NCBI GenBank assembly: GCA_965277855.1
Contig: OZ255847.1
Coordinates: 6,200,001-6,264,000 of the forward strand
Direction: 5' to 3'
DNA from: Bog-105 sp965277855
Lineage (GTDB): Bacteria; Acidobacteriota; Terriglobia; Bryobacterales; Bryobacteraceae
Length of the DNA: 64,000 nt
Both the position numbers and the translations under genes were made by a program. The notes beneath the pieces were generated by a model, which worked only from the letters and a program-made list of their open reading frames with translations, had not been told where the DNA came from and made no database searches. Below, piece by piece: positions 36,807 to 46,100 of this stretch. How positions within the stretch are numbered: position 1 is the stretch's first letter; every line of letters begins with the position of its first letter.

Positions 36807-37841
36807 TTGATTCTTACCGCAAGCAGCGTTGTGCGATACCTGCTGGAGCGTCGATTTGTGTTCCCCAGCGAGATCGTATCCGGCGATTTTCACGTTCGCT
36901 CCTGTAGTCGCCGCAATCGGAATTTTAGCGTCCAGAGCGCCGGACGCCACTACTTTGTCAAACAAGCAGGCAAGTGGATCGCCGGCGCGCGCACGGGCAT
37001 TGAGACCGAAGCGTTTCTGTACCAGGGGACTTGTGCAAATGGCGCCTTTCACTTTTTGCGGGACAACGTTCCGGCTTGTTACTCTTATGACCCGGCGGCA
37101 AGCGTCTTGATCCTCGACTATCTGCAAGATCATTGCGCGCTCGATGATTTCAGCAGACGATTTTCTCCCTCGATCGCCAGTCAATCAGGCCGCACGCTCG
37201 CGCTTTTGCATGCGAACACTAAAGCCGAAACTTTTCAGAACGACGCGCTCGCGAGTCCTCCGTGGATCTTCGATCTGGAAGCTTTCGATGAGCAAACGAT
37301 GCCGGAACTCAGCGAAGGCAGACGCGCGTTTGTTCAGATGTTGAGGCGTCACCGCGAATTTGCGGATTCATTCAGAGGCATATCGAGTGAGTGGCGTCCG
37401 CAATGCCTGATTCACGCCGATTTCAAGCTCGCGAACCTGTTATACAGCGATCCCCAAAACCAAGTGAGCATCGTCGATTGGGAAAGTATGCAGTGGGGTG
37501 ATCCGCTCTGGGATCTCGCCACGTTGCTGCAATCGTATTGGAACTTTCACATCAGGCAGCCAAGGCGATTTTCGCTCGAACTGATCCGACCCGCCTTGTG
37601 CGGCGTTCTGCAAGGCTATGCAGAAACAGCCCGCTTCGCATCCAGTGAAACGATCCTAAAGTTGATTCGATTCGCCGGCGCGCGCATGCTGCAATCCACC
37701 TACGAATGTCTAGAAGACGCTGAGCGCTTCGATGCAGCAGCCGTCCGGCTGATGCAGGCTAGTCTGAACGTCATGAAAGAGCCGGCACAGGCCGCTGCAT
37801 TGCTGTTAGGGCAGACGTGGGAAACCTTGAGCTGGAATTGA
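36807..37841 (+). CDS. Aminoglycoside-phosphotransferase-like kinase, LanK-type candidate
   Basis: A 344-residue APH-fold kinase. The N-lobe reads RRNRNFSVQSAGRHYFVKQA, with Lys for ATP binding. The catalytic loop is CLIHADFKLANLLY (H203, D205, N210), and the metal-binding Asp is D224 in VSIVDWESMQWGDPLWDLA. In class V lanthipeptide synthesis a separate kinase of this fold phosphorylates Ser/Thr of the precursor before elimination. Two starts are possible: TTG at 36807, 6 bp after the precursor stop, or GTG at 36831. The gene overlaps the HopA1-like gene by 25 bp, so they are one operon. A simple antibiotic-resistance or small-molecule kinase is the alternative, but the neighbours argue against it. 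Confidence 0.82.
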   Translation: MILTASSVVRYLLERRFVFPSEIVSGDFHVRSCSRRNRNFSVQSAGRHYFVKQAGKWIAGARTGIETEAFLYQGTCANGAFHFLRDNVPACYSYDPAASVLILDYLQDHCALDDFSRRFSPSIASQSGRTLALLHANTKAETFQNDALASPPWIFDLEAFDEQTMPELSEGRRAFVQMLRRHREFADSFRGISSEWRPQCLIHADFKLANLLYSDPQNQVSIVDWESMQWGDPLWDLATLLQSYWNFHIRQPRRFSLELIRPALCGVLQGYAETARFASSETILKLIRFAGARMLQSTYECLEDAERFDAAAVRLMQASLNVMKEPAQAAALLLGQTWETLSWN

Positions 37842-38728
37842 GTGCCATTTGCGCGCTCGATCAGCGGCCCGGTGAGAGCACGCTGAGTTTGGCCAGATGG
37901 CTGTATGAGAACTGCTACACCGTGTCTCTGCTTTCGTCACCCGAAACGCCCCCTTCCGATGCTGAGGACGAACTCACATCCTTGCTTTCGGCAGCCAATC
38001 AAAGCCGCTCGGAGTGGCTGGAAGGTTGGAGGCTCGAGGAACTTCTGCCGGACGGACGCGCGATTGCCAGTCAGGCAGACAAGATCCGCAGCTTTGTCGC
38101 CGGCGAATACATCAGCACACAAGGGGCTGGTTGTGGACCCGGGATAAAAGGCTCGCTGCTGGTGTTCAACGTGCGCGAGTCGACCACCTTACAGCCAAGT
38201 TATTACTATGCGTTTAGTGAAACCGTGTCCCCGTTTGACACTGACCATGGCATGTTGCGGTTCTACTGGAATATTTCCCACGAAGGCGCAACTGCGCTGG
38301 TCTCCGCGCTCACGCGGGAGATGAACCGGTTCCAAATCCCGTTCCGGTTTAAGTGTCCTAAGAAGCGGTCAGGCTACGCGAGGCGCGATGCCGCCGTACT
38401 CTATGTGCATCAGGCGTTCTATGCAATCACAGCGCTCTTGCTCGAATCAGTATACGCAGAAGTAGCCCGCTACCTCAGGGGCGATACTCCGCTCTTCACT
38501 AAGACGCTAGCGCCCGGGCTCGGCTTGGCGGAAGATCCAGGCCGGAGTTTTGGCCAGCACCGCTGCGAGTTACTGGCGACCGGGCTGCTCCACAGTGAAG
38601 GACAGAACCTTGTAGCTCGCCGTCACGCAGTCGAACAGGAGTTTGCCCGCGTTGGCTGTTCACTTGAGGCTCCCTGGTTGAATCCGGAATCGGTGGACAC
38701 CTATCCGTATCCGTTCCCAGCCGCATGA
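37817..38728 (+). CDS. HopA1-family protein, LanY-type lyase candidate
   Basis: A 303-residue protein with the conserved centre of the HopA1 family (first known as a type III effector): SETVSPFDTDHGMLRFYWNI, then GATALVSALTREMNRFQIPF and RFKCPKKRSGYARRDAAVLY. Near the end is LFTKTLAPGLGLAEDPGRSF followed by GQHRCELLATGL. In lexapeptide-type class V lanthipeptides and thioamitides a HopA1-like protein works with the APH-like kinase and is thought to eliminate phosphate from phosphoSer/Thr to give dehydroamino acids. No type III secretion genes are present here, which supports the RiPP role. The start overlaps the kinase end by 25 bp and the stop overlaps the LanC start (ATGA). Confidence 0.85.
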   Translation: MGNLELELSAICALDQRPGESTLSLARWLYENCYTVSLLSSPETPPSDAEDELTSLLSAANQSRSEWLEGWRLEELLPDGRAIASQADKIRSFVAGEYISTQGAGCGPGIKGSLLVFNVRESTTLQPSYYYAFSETVSPFDTDHGMLRFYWNISHEGATALVSALTREMNRFQIPFRFKCPKKRSGYARRDAAVLYVHQAFYAITALLLESVYAEVARYLRGDTPLFTKTLAPGLGLAEDPGRSFGQHRCELLATGLLHSEGQNLVARRHAVEQEFARVGCSLEAPWLNPESVDTYPYPFPAA

Positions 38729-39858
38729 AATCCGAGTGTGTCAGTATGGCCGAGCGCCTGGGCGCACGGCTTTGCCGCGACGCCATCTGGAGCGGCAACC
38801 AGTGTAATTGGACAGCGAACTGTCTAGAGCACGGCGTAAAAGGCCATCGCGCTTTGACCGGCGCTTTCTACGACGGCACTTCGGGGATTGCTTTGTTTCT
38901 GCATCGTCTGTCGGAAATCACGGGAGAACGCATCTTTTCACTGACCGCACAGGCCGCTCTGCGGCAAGCTCTCACGAACATCTCGCGGCTCGGCACAGGC
39001 TTCTATGCCGGCAGTCTCGGTGTGCTGTTTGCTCAGCTGCAAATCCGGGGTGATATCGAGGTAGACGATCTGCTGCATTATGCAGCGCGCCACCCCGATG
39101 ATCTGGATCTGATGTACGGCAGCGCCGGAGCAATTGCCGTTTTGCTTTCGGCGTTCAGACAAACGAGCGATCAGCAATTAGTGGAAGCAGCGCTCCATCA
39201 CGGAGATCTGCTGCTCGCACAAGCGCAAAATACCAGCGCCGGAATCAGTTGGGTCACCTTCAAAGATCGACCGCCGCTGACCGGCTTCTCGCATGGCGCA
39301 GCAGGCATTGCCTGGGCTTTGCTGGAGCTGTTCCGCGTTACTTCAGAAACGCGTTTTCGTGACGCTGCGCTGAGCGCCTTCGCCTATGAGCAAAGCGTGT
39401 TCGATGCAGAACGCGGTAACTGGCCCGATTTTCGTTCAGAACCCACTGGCTTTATGAACGCCTGGTGCCATGGCGCAGCAGGGATCAGTCTTTCACGCTT
39501 GCGGGCCTGGGCGATTCTGCAAGACAAGCAATGGCGAAGTCAAGCTGAAATCGCGCTGGCAACCGTGCAAGAACAAACCGGCAGCATGGAAAACTGTTCG
39601 CTGTGTCATGGCATAGCCGGTAACGCCGACATCTTGATTACTGCTTCCCTCGGTCTGGATCGGCCCGAACTCTTGACGACTGCGGAGCAGCTGGCCCAAG
39701 AGGCATTCGATCGCTTTGAAAAACGCCGCTTGCCCTGGCCCTGCGGATTACCCGACGCCGGCGAACTACCCGATCTGATGCTGGGCTTAGCCGGAATTGG
39801 ACTTTTCTATTTACGCTTAGCCGACCCCGCGATCCCCAGCCCCTTGTTGCCTCTGTGA
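38725..39858 (+). CDS. LanC-like zinc cyclase
   Basis: A 377-residue stand-alone LanC-fold (alpha/alpha toroid) protein expected to join Cys thiols to dehydrated residues. Zinc ligands are complete: Cys248 in NAWCHGAAG, and Cys294 and His295 in NCSLCHGIAGN. The Cys-to-Cys spacing of 46 equals that of NisC (C284, C330, H331). His190 in GFSHGAAGIAWAL matches the conserved active-site His. GxxG repeats such as YDGTSGIALFLHRL and LMYGSAGAIAVLL mark the toroid helices. There is no dehydratase domain, unlike LanM or LanKC. The ATG overlaps the stop of the HopA1-like gene, so it is translationally coupled. Named class V systems use a cyclase without LanC similarity, so this combination is unusual. 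Confidence 0.9.
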   Translation: MKSECVSMAERLGARLCRDAIWSGNQCNWTANCLEHGVKGHRALTGAFYDGTSGIALFLHRLSEITGERIFSLTAQAALRQALTNISRLGTGFYAGSLGVLFAQLQIRGDIEVDDLLHYAARHPDDLDLMYGSAGAIAVLLSAFRQTSDQQLVEAALHHGDLLLAQAQNTSAGISWVTFKDRPPLTGFSHGAAGIAWALLELFRVTSETRFRDAALSAFAYEQSVFDAERGNWPDFRSEPTGFMNAWCHGAAGISLSRLRAWAILQDKQWRSQAEIALATVQEQTGSMENCSLCHGIAGNADILITASLGLDRPELLTTAEQLAQEAFDRFEKRRLPWPCGLPDAGELPDLMLGLAGIGLFYLRLADPAIPSPLLPL

Positions 39859-39906
39859 AGGCTTCATCCGGTTCGGCTATGCGAGAATGCACCGCAAGGA
39901 CACAAA

Positions 39907-41463
39907 GTGAGTAAACGCATTCTCTGCAACCTTCTGCTCTCTGCACTCAGCTGCGCAGCCATCCCGTCCTTGCCTGCGCAAACACCACACAACGATGCCA
40001 CGCCTGTCACTCCTCCGAAAGAGGAAAAGCAGAACCCGATTCCGCCCGAGCACAGCTCCGTCACGCATCACGAGCTCGCCATGAACGGGCGCACCATTCA
40101 CTACACCGCCACCGCCGGCACGTTGCTCATCAATGGCGAAGAAAACAAACCGTACGGCAGTTTCTTTTATGTCGCCTACACCGATGAAGGCGCGACCGAC
40201 ATGCGGGCCCGGCCCATCACGTTTCTGTACAACGGCGGTCCGGGTTCGGCTAGTCTCTGGCTGCACATGGGATCGGTTGGCCCCGTCCGTGTGGTTACCG
40301 AGAGCCCGGAAGCTACCGGCGCAGGTCCTTATAAACTGGTTCCCAATCAGTTCAGCTTGCTCGACAAAAGCGATCTCGTTTTCGTCGATGCAGTAGGCAC
40401 TGGATTTTCGCGTCCGGTCGGCAACGCCAACGAGAAGAATTTTGCCGGCACCGATCAGGATGTGGTCTCCTTCAACAAATTCATCACGCGCTACATCACC
40501 GTGAACCAGCGTTGGAATTCGCCGAAGTTTCTGTTCGGCGAGTCCTATGGAACCACGCGCTCGGCTGCTCTGGTCGATTCGCTCGAGCAGGGCGGAATCG
40601 CCTGCAATGGCGTGATCCTGATGTCCTCCGTGCTCAATTACTTTGAGCGCGCGCCTGGCATTGACAACGAGTACATCGGCTACCTGCCTTCCTATGCCGC
40701 CATCGCCTGGAACCATAACAAGCTCGCCAGCAAACCGCCGGACCTGAAAGCATTCCTGGATGAGGTGCGCGCCTTCGCTCGCGGCCCTTACGCGGAAGCG
40801 CTCGCGCAAGGGCAGAATCTACCGGAGTCGCAGGTCGATGCCATTGCCGCCAAAATGAGCGCCTACACCGGGCTCTCCACGCAGTACATCAAAGAAGCTA
40901 ACCTGCGTGTCAGCGCCTCGCGCTTCCGCAAAGAACTCCTGCGTAACGATCGTGAAATCCTGGGCCGCTACGACGCCCGTTTCGAAGGCACTGATGTCGA
41001 CGCCGCCGGCGAAACCCCGGGATACGATCCATCGAGCACCGGCATCACTGCCGCTTTCGTCTCGGCTTTCCACGACTATTTGGGACGCGATCTAAAGTAC
41101 ACCTCGCAAGAGACCTACTATCCGAGCGGACCCAATCTCATCCGCTCCTGGGACTGGAATCATCGCGCCCCCGGTGAGTCGCCGCAGCAGCAGGCTTTGC
41201 ATGAGCCGTACGTGGCAGGCGACCTGGCCGATGCCATGCGCAAAAACCCGCATCTCAAAGTTCTCTCGGTAAATGGCCTGTTCGATCTGGCAACGCCGTT
41301 CTTCAAGACCGAGTACGACCTGAACCACATGAACCTCGACGCCAAGCTAAGACAGAACATCTCATTCACGTACTATCCATCCGGACACATGATCTACCTG
41401 AACGTAGACGCCTTAAAGCAGCTGAAGAGTGATCTGGCAGCTTTCTATGGCGAGGGAATGTAA
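39907..41463 (+). CDS. Secreted S10-family serine carboxypeptidase
   Basis: A 518-residue exported peptidase. A signal peptide (ILCNLLLSALSCAAIPSLPA) is followed by the S10 pattern: PITFLYNGGPGSASLWLHMG, then nucleophile Ser near 215 in FGESYGTTRSAAL. The Asp is near 460 in VNGLFDLATPF, and the His near 494 in YPSGHMIYLN. S10 enzymes remove C-terminal residues, usually at acidic pH. It starts with GTG 48 bp downstream of the LanC gene on the same strand. It could trim or process an exported peptide, but S10 peptidases are frequent in Acidobacteriota and may be unrelated. A role as leader peptidase is unlikely from its specificity. Confidence 0.9.
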   Translation: MSKRILCNLLLSALSCAAIPSLPAQTPHNDATPVTPPKEEKQNPIPPEHSSVTHHELAMNGRTIHYTATAGTLLINGEENKPYGSFFYVAYTDEGATDMRARPITFLYNGGPGSASLWLHMGSVGPVRVVTESPEATGAGPYKLVPNQFSLLDKSDLVFVDAVGTGFSRPVGNANEKNFAGTDQDVVSFNKFITRYITVNQRWNSPKFLFGESYGTTRSAALVDSLEQGGIACNGVILMSSVLNYFERAPGIDNEYIGYLPSYAAIAWNHNKLASKPPDLKAFLDEVRAFARGPYAEALAQGQNLPESQVDAIAAKMSAYTGLSTQYIKEANLRVSASRFRKELLRNDREILGRYDARFEGTDVDAAGETPGYDPSSTGITAAFVSAFHDYLGRDLKYTSQETYYPSGPNLIRSWDWNHRAPGESPQQQALHEPYVAGDLADAMRKNPHLKVLSVNGLFDLATPFFKTEYDLNHMNLDAKLRQNISFTYYPSGHMIYLNVDALKQLKSDLAAFYGEGM

Positions 41464-41465
41464 CG

Positions 41466-41703
41466 TAGGGTAGGCTTTAGCCCAATGTCACTTAGATAAG
41501 CCAAACTGGTCGACGCGGCCGACACCTTTGTCCGCCGGGCCGGGGCTCATGCCGGCACTTGCCCAAAACGCATTTCCCTGCCCATTTTTATTAGCTTTCT
41601 CGTTCCTTGTGGGGCAGTTCCGTGAACTGCGCCGGCCTCGCAGGCCGGCTCTTCATCGCGTCGAGCACCCTTAACGAAGTGACATTGGGCTTTAGCCTGC
41701 CAT
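41466..41703. repeat. MITE-like element with about 30-bp terminal inverted repeats
   Basis: The left end (from 41466) reads AGGCTTTAGCCCAATGTCAC and continues CTTAGATAAG. The right end (to 41703), inverted, reads AGGCTAAAGCCCAATGTCAC and continues TTCGTTAAG. About 28 of 32 positions match. The ~170-bp interior has no open gene. It sits between two convergent genes (S10 peptidase and DUF1501), so the hairpin might also end transcription from both sides. A similar AGGCTTCAGCCTGCC string occurs at about 52739. Confidence 0.6.
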
Positions 41704-41709
41704 CTTCAT

Positions 41710-43179
41710 CTACACCAACAACTTCTGGTTCACGTTTCCCGCCACATCCGTCAACCGGAAGTGGCGGCCCTGAAACTTATAAGTCAGCCGCTTGTGATCG
41801 ATACCCAAGCAGTGCATCACAGTTGCCTGAATGTCGTGAATCGGAACCGGGTCGGCCACCACGTTGTAAGAAAAGTCGTCCGTCTCTCCGAGCGTAAGAC
41901 CGCGCTTCACGCCGCCGCCCGCAAACCACATCGCAAAGCAGCGCGGATGGTGATCCCGTCCGTAATTGTCTTTGGTGAGGTTGCCCTGGCAGTACACCGT
42001 GCGCCCGAACTCGCCGCCCCAGATGACTAGGGTGTCGTCCAAAAGCCCGCGCTGTTTCAGATCTGTCACCAGTGCCGCCGACGCCTGGTCGGTGCCTTTA
42101 CACTGCAGCCCCAGATCGCGCGGCAGATCGTTATGTTGATCCCAGCCACGATGATAAAGCTGAATGAAGCGCACGCCGCGCTCCGCCAAACGTCGCGCCA
42201 TTAGGCAGTTCGCGGCATACGTGCCCGGTTTCTTCGAGTCTTCGCCATAAAGGGTGAACGTACTCTCAGGCTCCTTCGAAAGATCGGTCAACTCCGGAAC
42301 CGAAGTCTGCATGCGATACGCCATCTCGTACTGCGAGACTCGCGCCGCGATCTCCGGGTCGCCATAATTCTGTTCCGTGATGTGATTCAGTTCGGCCACC
42401 GCATCGAGCATAGTGCGGCGCGTATCGGGATCAACGCCTTCCGGGTTCGCCAGAAATAGCACCGGGTCGCCCGACGCGCGAAAACGCACGCCCTGATACT
42501 TCGACGGCAGAAAGCCGCTCGACCAAAGCCGCGTAAATAATGGCTGATCGCGATTCAGTGCGTTCGCTTGCGAAAGAAGCACTACAAACGCCGGCAGATT
42601 CTGATTCTCGCTGCCTAAACCATACGTGATCCAGGATCCCATGCTGGGCCGCCCCGGCTGCATAAAGCCGGTCTGAATGAACGTGATCGCCGGATCGTGG
42701 TTGATGGCATCGGTGTTGACGGTTTTGACGAGCGCAATCTCATCGATGATCTTTGCCGTGTGCGGCAGCAGTTCGCTGATCATCGTGCCACACGATCCGG
42801 CCGGAGCAAACTTGAAAATGGACGGCGCAACCGGCAGCGAATTCTGCCCCGATGTCATGCCGGTAATGCGCTGCCCTTTGCGTACCGTATCCGGCAGCTC
42901 TGTGCCAGTCAGCGCCATCAGCTTCGGCTTGTAATCGAACAAATCGATCTGCGATGGAGCGCCCGACTGATGCAGGTAAATAATCCGTTTTGCTTTTGGA
43001 GCAAAGTGCGGCAAGTCGGCAAGTCCGCCAAATGCAGCCGCATTTTGAGCGGGGGCATCGGCTGCCAGAAGCCCCGGGTCCAGCAGCGAGGCCAGCGCCA
43101 TCACTCCGATCCCCCGGCTCGCCTGGCCGAACAGTTGACGGCGCGTAAGATTTAACTCGCGTTCACGAATGGGGTCCAT
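41710..43179 (-). CDS. DUF1501 protein (sulfatase-like, Tat-exported)
   Basis: A 489-residue protein of the DUF1501 family, distantly related to alkaline phosphatase/sulfatase enzymes. A twin-arginine-type start is present (NLTRRQLFGQASRGIGVMAL). Family patterns include AKRIIYLHQSGAPSQIDLFD, GMTSGQNSLPVAPS, and near the C-terminus DDTLVIWGGEFGRTVYCQGN followed by YGRDHHPRCFAMWFAGG. The start at 43179 has GAGG six bases upstream. The gene follows the PSD1 gene with 8 bp between them. DUF1501 and PSD1 proteins occur as pairs in Planctomycetota and Acidobacteriota. Their exact substrate is not established; roles in breakdown of sulfated or complex glycans have been proposed. Confidence 0.92.
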   Translation of the reverse strand: MDPIRERELNLTRRQLFGQASRGIGVMALASLLDPGLLAADAPAQNAAAFGGLADLPHFAPKAKRIIYLHQSGAPSQIDLFDYKPKLMALTGTELPDTVRKGQRITGMTSGQNSLPVAPSIFKFAPAGSCGTMISELLPHTAKIIDEIALVKTVNTDAINHDPAITFIQTGFMQPGRPSMGSWITYGLGSENQNLPAFVVLLSQANALNRDQPLFTRLWSSGFLPSKYQGVRFRASGDPVLFLANPEGVDPDTRRTMLDAVAELNHITEQNYGDPEIAARVSQYEMAYRMQTSVPELTDLSKEPESTFTLYGEDSKKPGTYAANCLMARRLAERGVRFIQLYHRGWDQHNDLPRDLGLQCKGTDQASAALVTDLKQRGLLDDTLVIWGGEFGRTVYCQGNLTKDNYGRDHHPRCFAMWFAGGGVKRGLTLGETDDFSYNVVADPVPIHDIQATVMHCLGIDHKRLTYKFQGRHFRLTDVAGNVNQKLLV

Positions 43180-43187
43180 ACATTGCC

Positions 43188-46100
43188 TCAATTATTAGTT
43201 ATCGTCTCGTCCATGTTCAGGATCGTGCTGGCAACCAGCGTCCAGGCCGCCAGCTCCGAGGGATTCAGCTTGGGATCGTGCTTGGATTCTCCAACCTCCA
43301 GCAGCTTTTTCGCCGCGGCCGGGTTCGAATCGTAATGCGTAATTTCCTTCTTGTAAAGCCCTTGCAAAATGTCGAATTCTTTCGGTGAGGGCTCGCGGCC
43401 AGTGGCCCTACGGAATGCATAGCGGATCCTGTCTGCGGTCGTAGTTCCTCCAGTCAACAGATCCCGCTGCGCAAAAGCTCGCGCCGCTTCTACATAGGTC
43501 GGATCGTTCAGCAGCGTTAAAGCCTGCAATGGAGTATTCGTCACACTGCGCCGGGCGGTACACTTTTCGCGATCGGGCGCATCGAAAACATTCAACGATG
43601 GATACGGCACCGACCGTTTCCAGAAGGTATACATGCTGCGCCGGTACAGATCGTCGCCATGGCTTTGCACGTAGGTCTGCGCGGAGTAATTGCCGCCAAA
43701 CGCCATCTCTTCCCACAAGCCCTTGGGCTGGTACGGAGACACGCTGGGGCCGCCAATCTTAGTGTTGATTAAGCCGCTCACTGCCAGCGCATTGTCGCGC
43801 AGCATTTCGGCAGGCAGGCGAAAACGCGGCCCTCGCGCGAGTAACCGGTTCTCCGGATCTTTCTCGAGCAGTTCAGGCGTTACCTTCGACCCTTGCCGGT
43901 ACGTCGCCGATGTCACCATCAGACGCTGCATGGCCTTCACGTTCCATTTGTTCTGCACGAACTCGGTGGCTAGCCAGTCGAGCAACTGTTGATTGCTCGG
44001 CGGGTCGCCTTGCGAGCCAAAATCTTCGCTTGTCTTTACAATGCCCAGGCCAAAATACATTTGCCAGAAATGGTTTACCGCCACGCGTGCGGTGAGCGGA
44101 TTGGCCGGATCCACCAGCCATTTCGCCAGCGTGAGACGGTTACGCGGCGCGTCTTTGGGCAGTGGCGGAAGCACCGCCGGAGTGTTTGGATCCACCTTAT
44201 CGCCGCGCATGCGGTAATCGCCGCGCAGTAGAACATAGCTATCGCGCGGTTTATCTAAATCCGCCATCACCATAGTGGAGGGAATTTCGCGATTCAACTC
44301 ATCGACGCCGCGTTTTAAGGTCGCCACGTCCGTTCCGAGTTGCCGCTCTTCGGGATTGCCAACTTCTTTCAGGAAATATGCTTCGAGCCATTTCTTCTGC
44401 TCATCCGAACGCCGCTCCGGAGCGACTTCCAACACCGAATGCACCGCGTTCAGCACGCCCAATTGATATGCCTCGCTGGCATACAGGCGGCGACCGTAGA
44501 ATCGTACATCCTCCAACTGTCCTTTGAACGGCGTGCCCCAGTTCTTATTGCCGATAGACGCTTCGCCTTTGCCGAATGAGATGGAAGCAATGTTGTCATG
44601 CGACACAGTAGTCTTCACATTGCGCCCGTTAACAAAAATCTGGATCCCGCGCGCCTTCCTCGAACCGTCGTAGGCGACTAAGACGTGATTCCATTCGCCT
44701 AACTTCGCGCCCTCCAACGATGTTGCTTCCAGCCCCGACCCGAGTCCCTTCTCGGCCAGTCGCACGATCAGATTGCAGTTGTCCTTATGGCAATAATCGA
44801 AAGCGACCTCATAGCCCGCGCCTGTCTTCGGCGACCCCTCATATTTCTGTAGAATAGCCATGCCGGACGGTCCATCCGGCTTCACCCACATGGCAATACT
44901 GAATGGAGCATCGCTTGAAAATGCGCCGGCCTTACCCAGCGATACGTGCGGCGACTCATCGAAATCACCCGCCTGTGCAACGCGGCCAGGCACAAACGGC
45001 AGCTTGCCGCTAACGACTTTAGCGCTTTCAGAAGGCGTCAGCCGGTCGGCCAGCGAATCGTTTAGCGTATATTCCGCCTTCAGTCCGGCCGTTAAATCGG
45101 ATACCGGAACTTCGCGCTGCTCCTGCTCCCATTTCAACTGCGACGCTGCGATCTGCTCATCCTTTTGCTTGATCGTGTCAAGAAGCAGCGTCTTCATCGC
45201 TGTCTGCTTGCTGTCTGGCATCTGCAGAAACGGCACAGCGTTGCCTTTGTATCCATCCAGCCCCTTCTCCTTGACGCTGTTGAAGAATGCGCCAAAGCTC
45301 GCGAAGTCTTTCTGGCGTAGCGGATCGTACTTATGATCGTGACAGCGCGCGCAGCCGAGCGTAATTCCCATCCAGGTAGTCGAGGTGGCTTCGATGCGGT
45401 CGACGATGTATTCGTTCTGATACTCCTCCGGGATCGCGCCGCCTTCGAAATTGATCATGTGATTGCGATTGAATCCCGTGGCAATAATCTGCGCTTGCGT
45501 GGCATGCGGCAGCAAGTCTCCGGCGATCTGATCGATCGTGAATTCGTCGTAAGGCATGTTGTGATTGAAGGCCTGAATCACCCAGTCCCGCCAGATCCAC
45601 ATTTCACGCGCGCTATCAATGTGATACCCGTGCGTGTCTGCATAGCGGGCAAAATCGAGCCACTGCATGGTCATCCGTTCGCCATAATGCGGCGAAGCCA
45701 GCAGCCGGTCGACCACTTTTTCGTAAGTGTTCGGAGAGTTGTCTTCGAGAAACGCTTTTTCTTCGGCAGCAGTCGGAGGCAATCCCGTCAAATCAAAGGT
45801 CACCCGCCGCAGCAGGGTTTGTTTATCGGCTTCGGGCGTCGGGGTAAGCCCCTCTTTCGTCAGCTTCGCCAGGACGAATTGATCGATTGGATTGCGTACC
45901 CACGCCTTCTGTTCCACCACCGGCGGCTCTTCACGCTTCGGAACCACGAAAGCCCAGTGCGTCTCCCATTTGGCCCCTTCATCGATCCACTGCTTAACTA
46001 GTTGTATCTGAACGTCCGTCAGCTTGTGCCCGGACGAGACGGGCGGCATACGCATCGCGATATTCGGATTGCTCACACGCAGGTACATCTTGCTGTGCGC

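Noticed and set aside
37817..38728. HopA1-like gene as a type III effector
   Set aside because: No type III secretion or chaperone genes nearby, while kinase and LanC genes overlap it.
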